A DNA stretch of 5,098 bases from SZUA-186 sp041552135 (GTDB lineage: Bacteria; Pseudomonadota; Gammaproteobacteria; UBA9214): the NCBI GenBank assembly GCA_041552135.1, contig JBFELL010000190.1, forward strand, positions 1 through 5,098, read 5' to 3'. A program made the position numbers and the translations under genes. Under the pieces are notes generated by a model. It ran no database searches. It had not been told where the DNA came from and was given only the letters and a program-made list of their open reading frames with translations. This document shows positions 1 to 5,068 of the stretch, piece by piece (position 1 is the first letter of the stretch; each line of letters begins with the position of its first letter).

Positions 1-450
1 GATGCGCTCGTCATATGACATCCGGTGCCGGCGAATACCTTCCTCCAGGCTTTCGGGTGCGACATCTGCCGATGCGGCGGCTGGAGCCGGTGCAGCAACC
101 GGAGCCGGTTCCGGTGCTTGCTCCGCGGCGGCCGGGGCCGGTTCCGGTGCATGCTCCGCGGCGGCCGGGGCCGGTTCCGGCGCGTGCTCCGCGGCGGCCG
201 GGGCCGGTTCCGGCGCTTGCTCTGCGGCTGCGGCGGCCGTCTCGGCAGCCTGCTCTGCCAGGGCGGCGGCTTCCACGGCCACTTCCGCGGCCCGCTCCGC
301 CTCATCAGCCGCTTCCATGGCGGCCTCTGTCGTCGCACCCGCGGCTACCTCAGCCGCTGCCGGGTCGCTAACAACGGCCGCCTCGGCAACGGCCATGGAA
401 ATCGAAACGACGGACACGCCAATCATCAGAATGGATTTCATCAATGACAT
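1..450 (-). CDS. Exported Ala/Pro-rich repeat protein, partial (C-terminus beyond window)
   Basis: I do not recognise this gene. The reading frame is open from ATG at 450 to the left edge (150 codons, no stop), and a strong AGGAGAG ribosome site lies 5 nt upstream, which decides the start. Residues 1-22 look like a Sec signal peptide: Lys5, a hydrophobic core (ILMIGVSVVSISM) and a likely cut after AVA22. Residues 31-78 are an Ala/Glu-rich stretch with an alanine-zipper look, probably helical. Residues 79-111 are three 11-residue repeats APEPAPAAAE(Q/H), followed by a degenerate copy, so this part is probably an extended Pro/Ala linker in the envelope. After residue 133 the sequence becomes ordinary and charged (LEEGIRRHRMSYDERI), suggesting a further domain outside the window. 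No enzyme motif is visible. It lies 260 bp downstream of the coiled-coil membrane gene on the same strand. The opposite strand also has open frames, but these are products of the repeat composition. Confidence 0.8.
   Translation of the reverse strand, partial: MSLMKSILMIGVSVVSISMAVAEAAVVSDPAAAEVAAGATTEAAMEAADEAERAAEVAVEAAALAEQAAETAAAAAEQAPEPAPAAAEHAPEPAPAAAEHAPEPAPAAAEQAPEPAPVAAPAPAAASADVAPESLEEGIRRHRMSYDERI
116..214 (-). repeat. Three tandem 33-bp repeats within the Ala/Pro-rich gene
   Basis: Units lie at 116-148, 149-181 and 182-214, with partial copies on both sides. The three units differ at only two positions: the wobble base of the Gln/His codon (CAA, CAT, CAC) and the third base of an Ala codon. 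Each encodes APEPAPAAAE(Q/H). Near identity at DNA level points to recent expansion by slippage or unequal exchange. Confidence 0.85.
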
Positions 451-455
451 AACAA

Positions 456-462
456 CTCTCCT
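456..462 (-). promoter_or_regulatory. Strong ribosome binding site of the Ala/Pro-rich protein
   Basis: On the minus strand AGGAGAG sits 5 nt before ATG 450. It is the best Shine-Dalgarno match in the window and supports the minus strand, not the plus strand, as the coding strand of the repeat region. It also favours Met1 over the in-frame Met4 (ATG at 441). Confidence 0.75.
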
Positions 463-505
463 CTACTTGTATTGTTTTTAGGTACCACCCGACACACTGA
501 CACCA

Positions 506-511
506 AGTATA
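506..511 (-). promoter_or_regulatory. Possible -10 element for the Ala/Pro-rich gene
   Basis: Minus-strand TATACT matches the sigma-70 -10 hexamer at 5 of 6 positions and would give a leader of about 50 nt before ATG 450. No good -35 is seen 16-18 bp upstream (GATAAA at 17 bp is poor), so this is tentative; an activator or another sigma factor could be needed. Confidence 0.3.
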
Positions 512-635
512 GAACACATTTGGCCACCTTTATCAGGAAATTTAGGGTTTTACGTCCCTGCCCAATGGCTGCGCCGGCCCCAGGGGGGACCTGTGGTATT
601 ACGGCCCGGTGCGGCGGTACCTGCTGGACAACGGG

Positions 636-652
636 GCCGGCGTATTGCCGGC
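636..652 (-). terminator. GC-rich hairpin downstream of the coiled-coil membrane gene
   Basis: GCCGGC (636-641), a 5-nt loop and GCCGGC (647-652) form a 6-bp stem about 58 nt past the stop codon at 711. No U-tract follows on the minus strand, so it is at best a weak terminator or pause site. Nothing else convincing is seen in the spacer 512-710. Confidence 0.2.
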
Positions 653-710
653 AGCGGTAGAGGGAGAATCAGGCGGGGTGGCGGCGAATCGACTTCGAAG
701 ACTGCCGCTG

Positions 711-1289
711 TTACCAGGGCATGAAACTGTTCATTATCGACATGGGCCGCCCGATACTCCGGCCCATACCTGTCACCTCGTAACGCATGCCGGCAGTCTC
801 CGCGGTAAGGTTACGCATGGAGGCATCCATGCCACGCATGTAGACCAGCATCGGGTCCAGTGCCTCCAGCGTGTCCATCTTGCCCGATACGTCCTGCAGG
901 GTCAGTTCCATGTCCTCCATGGTGCCACTGATCTTGTCGATACGGCGCGTCATGGTTCGGACATTCTCTGACAGGTAGGTAACACTGTCTGACATGTTGG
1001 AAAGGTTGCGAGCCATGTTGGGGTCCATGCCGCTGGCCAGCAGATGCATGTCCTTGCTGAGCGTGTAGATCAGGAAAAATCCGTAGGCCGCGAGAATCAC
1101 AAAAGCCAGCAGGGCTGGATAGACAACCAGTTCCCAGCGACGGGCCGCCGATTCGAAGACATTGACAAAGCGATCAAGGGCATCCCCCTGTAGCGTGACA
1201 TTGTCTGCCACCACTTCGACGTTGTCGTGGTGATCCGATTCATCGGCAGACGGCTTGCCGGCATCGCTCGTCCTGGTGTTATCGGTCAT
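711..1289 (-). CDS. Single-pass membrane protein with Met-rich coiled-coil region, function unknown
   Basis: I do not recognise a named family. The product is 192 aa from ATG 1289. The acidic, polar N-terminus (about 1-48) is followed by an Arg-Arg pair at 50-51 and one membrane segment at about 55-77 (VVYPALLAFVILAAYGFFLIYTL). By the positive-inside rule the N-terminus is cytoplasmic and the remainder periplasmic. Residues 80-175 have regularly spaced hydrophobic residues and Met (for example NMSDSVTYLSENVRTMTRRI), typical of a long helix or coiled coil. Seventeen of the 18 Met lie after the membrane segment. The C-terminus is RPMSIMNSFMPW. A longer frame from GTG 1295 exists, but its spacing to AGAGG is only 3 nt; ATG 1289 has 9 nt and is preferred. 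It could scaffold a membrane complex, act in signalling, or bind metal through Met; none of these is shown. Confidence 0.85.
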   Translation of the reverse strand: MTDNTRTSDAGKPSADESDHHDNVEVVADNVTLQGDALDRFVNVFESAARRWELVVYPALLAFVILAAYGFFLIYTLSKDMHLLASGMDPNMARNLSNMSDSVTYLSENVRTMTRRIDKISGTMEDMELTLQDVSGKMDTLEALDPMLVYMRGMDASMRNLTAETAGMRYEVTGMGRSIGRPMSIMNSFMPW

Positions 1290-1298
1290 AAACACATG

Positions 1299-1303
1299 CC
1301 TCT
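1299..1303 (-). promoter_or_regulatory. Ribosome binding site deciding the start of the coiled-coil membrane gene
   Basis: Minus-strand AGAGG lies 9 nt before ATG 1289 but only 3 nt before the in-frame GTG 1295. This favours the shorter 192-aa product. Confidence 0.5.
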
Positions 1304-1362
1304 GGAATAACAGCTACCGTTCGTTATTTTCATTGTTTTCGATAGATATTATTTATGAACCC

Positions 1363-1377
1363 ATCATTATTAATGAT
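1363..1377. promoter_or_regulatory. Operator-like palindrome over the -10 of the coiled-coil membrane gene
   Basis: ATCATTATTAATGAT is a perfect inverted repeat with 7-nt arms around one central base. It overlaps the predicted -10 (1366-1371) of the minus-strand promoter, where a bound repressor would block polymerase. The cognate regulator is unknown. A chance palindrome in AT-rich DNA is the alternative. Confidence 0.4.
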
Positions 1378-1395
1378 TGTTCTGTTACCAGTCAA
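1366..1395 (-). promoter_or_regulatory. Sigma-70-like promoter for the coiled-coil membrane gene
   Basis: Reading the minus strand, -35 TTGACT (1395-1390, 5 of 6 to TTGACA) is followed after 18 bp by -10 AATAAT (1371-1366, 5 of 6 to TATAAT). Transcription would start near 1359, giving a leader of about 70 nt. It lies in the most AT-rich stretch of the window (60 of the 80 bases 1321-1400 are A or T), as expected of a promoter in GC-rich DNA. Confidence 0.55.
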
Positions 1396-1399
1396 ATAT

Positions 1400-1582
1400 A
1401 CGCCTGTCTTTCCGAAGTCGGATCACCGCCGGCACATGGCCACGGGGCAGATACCAGCCGAGACGGTATTGAGATAGCGGCAGTTTTCATGGCCGCCTTT
1501 AATACCCACCGGCCTGTGCCGGAACAGCAGCCCGGATTGCCGTCATGCTGGCGGTTTTCGCCGACAGACCGGCCAGAATGGC
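1400..1582. other. Intergenic stretch with no gene recognised
   Basis: This is the middle of the 354-bp spacer between the oxygenase stop and the coiled-coil gene start. Short open frames exist on both strands, but they have no ribosome site, no recognisable protein sequence and a Cys/Arg/Gly/Pro-rich make-up typical of chance frames in GC-rich DNA. A small hairpin (CCGGC 1509-1513, GCCGG 1518-1522, 4-nt loop) is present. No tRNA or known RNA fold was seen. Confidence 0.5.
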
Positions 1583-1624
1583 ACCCCTGCCGGGGCATGG
1601 GCGCGGCAGCACGGCTGCAGGGGT
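1583..1624 (-). terminator. Inverted repeat just downstream of the oxygenase gene
   Basis: ACCCCTGC (1583-1590) and GCAGGGGT (1617-1624) are perfect 8-bp arms, 19 nt past the oxygenase stop, enclosing 26 GC-rich bases. Position suits transcript ending or 3' end protection, but no U-tract follows on the minus strand, so factor-independent termination is not supported. Confidence 0.3.
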
Positions 1625-1643
1625 CATGGCAGGCATCTGCGCC

Positions 1644-2276
1644 TCAAGCGCTAAACAGCCGTGCCAGCCTCTTGACCAGGTGCGTACCCAGGCGGGCGCC
1701 TTGCTGTGCATACCAGGCAAGCCGGCCCGGCTTGACCCAGCTCATCTGGACCATGCGCCGTTCACCCCGGAACGGCCTGTAGCCATGCCACGACCTGTCG
1801 CAGCGATGAAACGCCAGAACGGTACCCGCCAGCGGCGGCACCTCGGCCGCAAAATTATCGATGTCGGTTCCCGAACGGAGCACGCGAAACCGGCCACCCT
1901 CCTGCTCCCACTCCGGGTTGAAATACACCAGCAGGGTAATGATCTTGCTCCAGTGATCGGTATGAATGTTGCCATCGCTGGGCTCGGAGAATTTGCGCAC
2001 AGTGATGGTCTTGACGGCGCCTGACAGGTCAACATTGAATTTTTTTGCCACATGCTGCTCGAACTCGGGACTGTCGAGTTCTTCCAGCAGTTGCCGGAAG
2101 CTTGGCCCGTATTCGAGGTCTTTCGGCGAGTAGTTTGCAGGCTTGTCAATTTCCGGATAGTCACGATTGAGTTTAGTGATCACACCGGGGCGAATGACAT
2201 CCCTTGCGACCAGGAATTCGAACGGGTCACGCTGCAGCGGCGCATTGTCGATAGCGTTCAGATCGAGTACTGACAT
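1644..2276 (-). CDS. 2-oxoglutarate/Fe(II)-dependent oxygenase
   Basis: The 210-aa product fits the prolyl-4-hydroxylase-like 2OG-Fe(II) oxygenase superfamily, cytosolic enzymes that couple decarboxylation of 2-oxoglutarate to hydroxylation using O2. Visible iron ligands are H105 and D107 (GNIHTDHW) and the distal H164 (RSWHGY); R173 or R174, 9-10 residues later, is the likely 2-oxoglutarate carboxylate ligand. Between them are beta-strand signatures of the double-stranded beta-helix: ITLLVYFN (112-120), EGGRFRVL (126-133) and PLAGTVLAFH (148-157). The catalytic core is about 90-182, and the N-terminal 85 residues are helical in appearance. No signal peptide or membrane segment is seen. The substrate cannot be told from sequence; protein side chains or small metabolites are both possible. 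ATG 2276 is the start; the ribosome site is weak (GGATGA). It is transcribed divergently from the desaturase, behind an FNR-type box. Confidence 0.92.
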   Translation of the reverse strand: MSVLDLNAIDNAPLQRDPFEFLVARDVIRPGVITKLNRDYPEIDKPANYSPKDLEYGPSFRQLLEELDSPEFEQHVAKKFNVDLSGAVKTITVRKFSEPSDGNIHTDHWSKIITLLVYFNPEWEQEGGRFRVLRSGTDIDNFAAEVPPLAGTVLAFHRCDRSWHGYRPFRGERRMVQMSWVKPGRLAWYAQQGARLGTHLVKRLARLFSA

Positions 2277-2331
2277 ACTGACATCATCCGGTTATGAACA
2301 GCAGCGACACTGACAGGGTCGCCACTTGCCG

Positions 2332-2337
2332 ATTATC
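2332..2337 (-). promoter_or_regulatory. -10 element of the oxygenase promoter
   Basis: Minus-strand GATAAT matches TATAAT at 5 of 6. Transcription would begin near 2325, leaving a leader of about 49 nt. No sigma-70 -35 hexamer is needed if the FNR-type site upstream acts as a class II activator site, since its centre then falls at about -42.5. Confidence 0.5.
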
Positions 2338-2360
2338 CGCCATGACGCCTTCCTGCCGGT

Positions 2361-2374
2361 TTGATCCAGGTCAA
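2361..2374. promoter_or_regulatory. FNR/Anr/Dnr-type regulator box in the divergent spacer
   Basis: TTGATCCAGGTCAA matches the FNR consensus TTGAT-N4-ATCAA at 9 of 10 defined positions, and is exactly TTGAT-N4-GTCAA, the form well known for Anr and Dnr (NO-sensing) sites in pseudomonads. Its centre lies about 42 bases upstream of the predicted oxygenase transcription start. It lies 85 bp from the oxygenase start codon and about 150 bp from that of the desaturase. Which Crp/Fnr-family protein binds (O2-sensing or NO-sensing) cannot be told from the site. Confidence 0.65.
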
Positions 2375-2525
2375 CAAATCCGGTCCCGCCCTGGAAAAAA
2401 TCCCGCGACAACAACAGGGTGAGTGGCACCGGCCGGTCACCGAATACTGGCAAAGCGGCTGAACACGACAGCAGGACCGGTCGCATCGGTAATGACGGTC
2501 GAATTTTCCGTGCCCTTCGTGCATC

Positions 2526-3629
2526 ATGTCATGGCAGCCACCGTCTTACCGCAGGCGAATGAAGGACACCACCACCTCAACGGATACCCGACAGGCAAAC
2601 CGGCCATTCCCGCTCTCCGAGGCCAGGGAAATGGTCAGGGACCTGTTTGCACCAAATCCGTTGCTGTACTGGCTGGACTTTCTTTTTCATGTCACGCTCG
2701 GCTGGACCGCCTTCGTCCTGACCCTGCAGGCACCGGCTTTCTCCCTGTGGCAACTGGTTTTCTATATTGTCACAACACTGTCGCTATACCGGGCCGTGAT
2801 ATTCACCCACGAACTTTCCCATCTGAGAAAAAACACCTTCAGGCTGTTCCGTTTCATCTGGAATATCGCCTGTGGCTTTCCGCTAATGCTGCCGTCATTC
2901 ATGTACACCGGCGTGCACAATGACCATCACAAGCGCAAGGTCTATGGCACCCGGGAGGATGGTGAATACCTGCCGTTCGCCCTCGGGCAGCCGCACAGGA
3001 TCGTGCTGTATCTGCTGCTTGGCTTCCTGTTACCGTTGATGATCGCATCCCGCTTCATTCTACTGGCACCGCTTTCCTGGATTCATGCGGGACTGCGACG
3101 CCTGGTTTGGGAAAGCGCCTCCTCGCTCACCATTGATTTCAGCTATCGCCGACCTGCCCCATCAGCAAGGGACAGCAGCAACTGGCGGCTGCAGGAGTTT
3201 GCCACCTTTCTCTATGGCGCCACGGCCGTTGGCCTGGCAGCCGCTGGCATCATTCCATGGCGGGCGCTGCTGCTCTGGTACCTGGTTGCCGTGCTGATGT
3301 TCCTGCTGAACTCGCTGCGGACCCTGGCGGCGCATTGCTACAGAAACCCCGGAGACCGGGTGATGGAGTACACCGAGCAATACCTCGATTCGGTGAACAT
3401 ACCCGGCAACGGACTGATTACGCCCCTGTGGGCGCCAGTGGGACTGCGCTATCACGCCACCCACCACCTGTTCCCGAGCCTGCCTTACCACGCGCTCGGC
3501 AAGGCGCATCGGCGGCTTGCCGGCAATCTGTCCGACAGTGCGCTGTATCTGCAAACCAGCCGCAACAGCCTGTGGGATGCCCTGCGCCGGCTGTGGCATG
3601 AATCACGGGCACATCATCCGCGGGCCTGA
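2526..3629 (+). CDS. Membrane fatty acid desaturase (acyl-lipid type)
   Basis: The 367-aa product is an integral-membrane di-iron fatty acid desaturase, which inserts a double bond into acyl chains using O2 and electrons from a ferredoxin- or cytochrome-type donor. All three histidine boxes are present: HELSH (95-99), HNDHH (131-135) and HATHH (310-314); a further His in RTLAAH (270) fits the extra ligand common in the family. Hydrophobic segments lie at about 47-68, 73-94, 157-180, 225-243 and 246-265, and the His boxes would face the cytoplasm. The block APVGLRYHATHHLFPSLPYH is highly typical. The start is uncertain: ATG 2526 is the first in frame but has no ribosome site; ATG 2559 (residue 12, MKDTTTS) follows a poor AGGCGA only 3 nt away. 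NnrS follows after 84 bp on the same strand and may be cotranscribed. Regiospecificity cannot be assigned. Confidence 0.94.
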   Translation: MSWQPPSYRRRMKDTTTSTDTRQANRPFPLSEAREMVRDLFAPNPLLYWLDFLFHVTLGWTAFVLTLQAPAFSLWQLVFYIVTTLSLYRAVIFTHELSHLRKNTFRLFRFIWNIACGFPLMLPSFMYTGVHNDHHKRKVYGTREDGEYLPFALGQPHRIVLYLLLGFLLPLMIASRFILLAPLSWIHAGLRRLVWESASSLTIDFSYRRPAPSARDSSNWRLQEFATFLYGATAVGLAAAGIIPWRALLLWYLVAVLMFLLNSLRTLAAHCYRNPGDRVMEYTEQYLDSVNIPGNGLITPLWAPVGLRYHATHHLFPSLPYHALGKAHRRLAGNLSDSALYLQTSRNSLWDALRRLWHESRAHHPRA

Positions 3630-3713
3630 TCAGCCGAGCGACTCCCGGCAACGCAGTAACAGCTCATCCGGTCATGCGCAACACCGGCTGAAACCAACAC
3701 AGGTCACTCATAC
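3630..3713 (+). other. Short desaturase-nnrS spacer, no promoter seen
   Basis: No convincing -35/-10 pair or FNR-type box is visible in these 84 bases. TCAGCCG (3630-3636) and CGGCTGA (3685-3691) could pair over a 48-nt loop, and there is no U-tract. A weak CAGG lies 10 nt before ATG 3714. Cotranscription of nnrS with the desaturase is the simplest reading. Confidence 0.4.
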
Positions 3714-4895
3714 ATGCCCCTTGCTGCCAGCCGCCGGCCGATCCTGAATCTGGGCTTCAGGCCGTTTTTCGCCGGGGCCGCGGTCTTCTCCGTTGCATCC
3801 ATGCTGGCATGGGCCGGTATGTACCTGTTCGGCTGGTTGCCGCACGTCACGGCATTACCACCCACACTCTGGCATGCCCACGAGATGATCTATGGCTACG
3901 GCATGGCCGTAATTGCCGGCTTTCTGCTGACAGCGGTGAGAAACTGGACGGGTGTCCAGACCATCGCCGGTATTCCCCTGCTGCTGCTGTTCCTGCTGTG
4001 GCTGGCGGGGCGATTGCTGCTGGCCAGCGGCAACAGCCACCTGCTGCAGGCTGCTGCCCTGACCGATGCCCTGTTCGGCATGGGCCTCGTCATCGCCATC
4101 CTGGTCCCGATCGTCAGGGTAAAGCAATGGAAACAGCTGGGCATCGTTTCCAAGGTCGTGCTCCTCGTCGCCAGCAATATGGTTTTTTATGCCGGTGCAC
4201 TCGACCTGCTTGAGGACGGCAGCCGCATGGGCCTCTACTCCGGCATCTACCTTGTCATCGCCCTGATTTTCGTCATGGGCAGACGCGTCATCCCGTTTTT
4301 TATCGAACAGGGCGTTGGCTATCCGGTACAGGTCAGGAACCGGTCGTGGCTGGATATCGCCAGCCTCGTGCTGTTCCTCGGCTTCTGGATAGCGGATGTC
4401 CTGCAGCCCGACACGCCACTGGTCGCGATGCTCTGCGCCGCACTGCTGGTCCTGCACACCCTTCGACTGCTCGACTGGTATACCCCCGGCATCTGGCGCC
4501 GGCCATTGCTGTGGGTGCTCTACCTTGGCTATGGCTGGCTGAGCGCAGGCTTCGCCCTGAAGGCCGCGGTGCCTGTCCTCGGCATATCCCCCCTGCCGGC
4601 CCTGCATGCCTTTGCCTATGGCGGCATCGGCATGATTACCCTGGGCATGATGTCCCGGGTAACACTGGGCCACACCGGCAGGAATGTGTCTGAACCGCCG
4701 CCAGTACTGTGGCCGATGTTTGCCGTGCTGTTTGCGGGTGCGGTCTGCCGGGTCGCGCTGCCACTGTTCGACCCCGCCCGTTACGTCATCTGGATCGCCA
4801 TCTCACAGGGGCTGTGGATCGCGGCGTTTTCCATCTATCTCGCCGTCTGTCTGCCGATGCTTGCCCGGCCCCGTGCCGACGGACAACCGGGTTAG
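3714..4895 (+). CDS. nnrS: NnrS family haem/copper membrane protein
   Basis: The 393-aa product is a polytopic inner-membrane protein of the NnrS family, which has the usual length of about 390-400 residues and 12 membrane helices. Family signatures run through it: LGFRPFF (13-19), WHAHEMIYGYGMAVIAGFLL (53-72) with TAVRNWTG just after, GRRVIPFF (189-196), HAFAYGGIGMITLGMMSRVTLGHTGR (298-323). His54, His56, His298 and His320 are candidate haem or copper ligands. NnrS of Rhodobacter sphaeroides was described as a haem- and copper-containing membrane protein expressed with denitrification genes, and in Vibrio cholerae it helps growth under nitric oxide by limiting damage to iron metabolism; its exact reaction is unknown. 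Gene context (an FNR-type site upstream of the divergent spacer, desaturase just before it) suits an NO or low-O2 response. No nitrite or NO reductase genes are in view. ATG 3714 leads directly into the family N-terminus; its ribosome site is weak. Confidence 0.95.
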   Translation: MPLAASRRPILNLGFRPFFAGAAVFSVASMLAWAGMYLFGWLPHVTALPPTLWHAHEMIYGYGMAVIAGFLLTAVRNWTGVQTIAGIPLLLLFLLWLAGRLLLASGNSHLLQAAALTDALFGMGLVIAILVPIVRVKQWKQLGIVSKVVLLVASNMVFYAGALDLLEDGSRMGLYSGIYLVIALIFVMGRRVIPFFIEQGVGYPVQVRNRSWLDIASLVLFLGFWIADVLQPDTPLVAMLCAALLVLHTLRLLDWYTPGIWRRPLLWVLYLGYGWLSAGFALKAAVPVLGISPLPALHAFAYGGIGMITLGMMSRVTLGHTGRNVSEPPPVLWPMFAVLFAGAVCRVALPLFDPARYVIWIAISQGLWIAAFSIYLAVCLPMLARPRADGQPG

Positions 4896-4963
4896 CGGCG
4901 CAACGACAATGGCGCACGCGGCGCCCATTCGTCTGCAACACCGGCGCCGTCTGCGTGAACACT

Positions 4964-4983
4964 CCACCGGCCAAAGCCGGTGG
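4964..4983 (+). terminator. Hairpin downstream of nnrS
   Basis: CCACCGGC (4964-4971), loop CAAA and GCCGGTGG (4976-4983) form a perfect 8-bp stem about 68 nt after the nnrS stop. The bases after it (CTTCGGGTT) are not a clean U-tract, so it may be a weak terminator or an RNA 3' end stabiliser. Confidence 0.4.
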
Positions 4984-4993
4984 CTTCGGGTTA

Positions 4994-5006
4994 CGGCTGA
5001 AAGCCG
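4994..5006 (+). other. Small hairpin between nnrS hairpin and REP-like region
   Basis: CGGCT (4994-4998) and AGCCG (5002-5006) form a 5-bp stem with loop GAA. It is one of four stems in a row and on its own could be chance. Confidence 0.25.
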
Positions 5007-5008
5007 GA

Positions 5009-5032
5009 TTGATCGGCCATGCGGCCGATTAA
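5009..5032. repeat. Inverted repeat in the nnrS downstream region
   Basis: ATCGGCC (5012-5018), loop ATGC and GGCCGAT (5023-5029) make a perfect 7-bp stem. Including one G-T pair and two outer T-A pairs it spans 5009-5032. It directly abuts the CCCTCTCCC palindrome. Confidence 0.45.
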
Positions 5033-5068
5033 CCCCCTCTCCCTCAGGGAGAGGGTTGGGGAGAGGGG
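5033..5068. repeat. REP-like CCCTCTCCC/GGGAGAGGG palindrome
   Basis: CCCTCTCCC (5035-5043), loop TCA and GGGAGAGGG (5047-5055) form a perfect 9-bp stem, then TT and a second GGGGAGAGGGG copy (5058-5068) that can pair with the same left arm. Elements of this appearance are commonly scattered between genes in many proteobacterial genomes, often next to gene ends. That it is a multi-copy repeat here is recalled, not shown by this window, which holds one copy. Confidence 0.55.

Noticed and set aside
116..214. CRISPR array
   Set aside because: The 33-bp units are directly tandem with no spacers and code for a regular 11-residue repeat.
2..481. Plus-strand frames of 118-159 aa across the repeat region (Gly/Ala/Ser/Cys- or Pro/Arg-rich)
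   Set aside because: They are shadows of the minus-strand repeat gene, which has a strong ribosome site and a signal peptide; the plus frames have neither.
588..710. Plus-strand frame with protein-like stretch (DLWYYGPVRRYLLDNGAG)
   Set aside because: It has no ribosome site, runs into the antisense of the coiled-coil gene and matches no family I recognise; a decayed gene fragment cannot be excluded but is not supported.
1295..1297. ATG at 1297 and GTG at 1295 as starts of the coiled-coil gene
   Set aside because: ATG 1297 is in another frame and meets TGA at once; GTG 1295 lies only 3 nt from AGAGG, while ATG 1289 has good spacing.
1382..1395. Second FNR-type box (minus strand TTGAC-TGGT-AACAG)
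   Set aside because: Only the left half fits; the right half departs from GTCAA/ATCAA, and TTGACT is better explained as a -35.
1390..1643. Short frames on both strands in the oxygenase-coiled-coil spacer
   Set aside because: No ribosome sites, biased composition and no recognisable protein sequence.
3855..4673. 272-aa minus-strand frame opposite nnrS
   Set aside because: Antisense shadow, Gln/Asp/His-rich, with no ribosome site; the plus strand encodes a clear NnrS.
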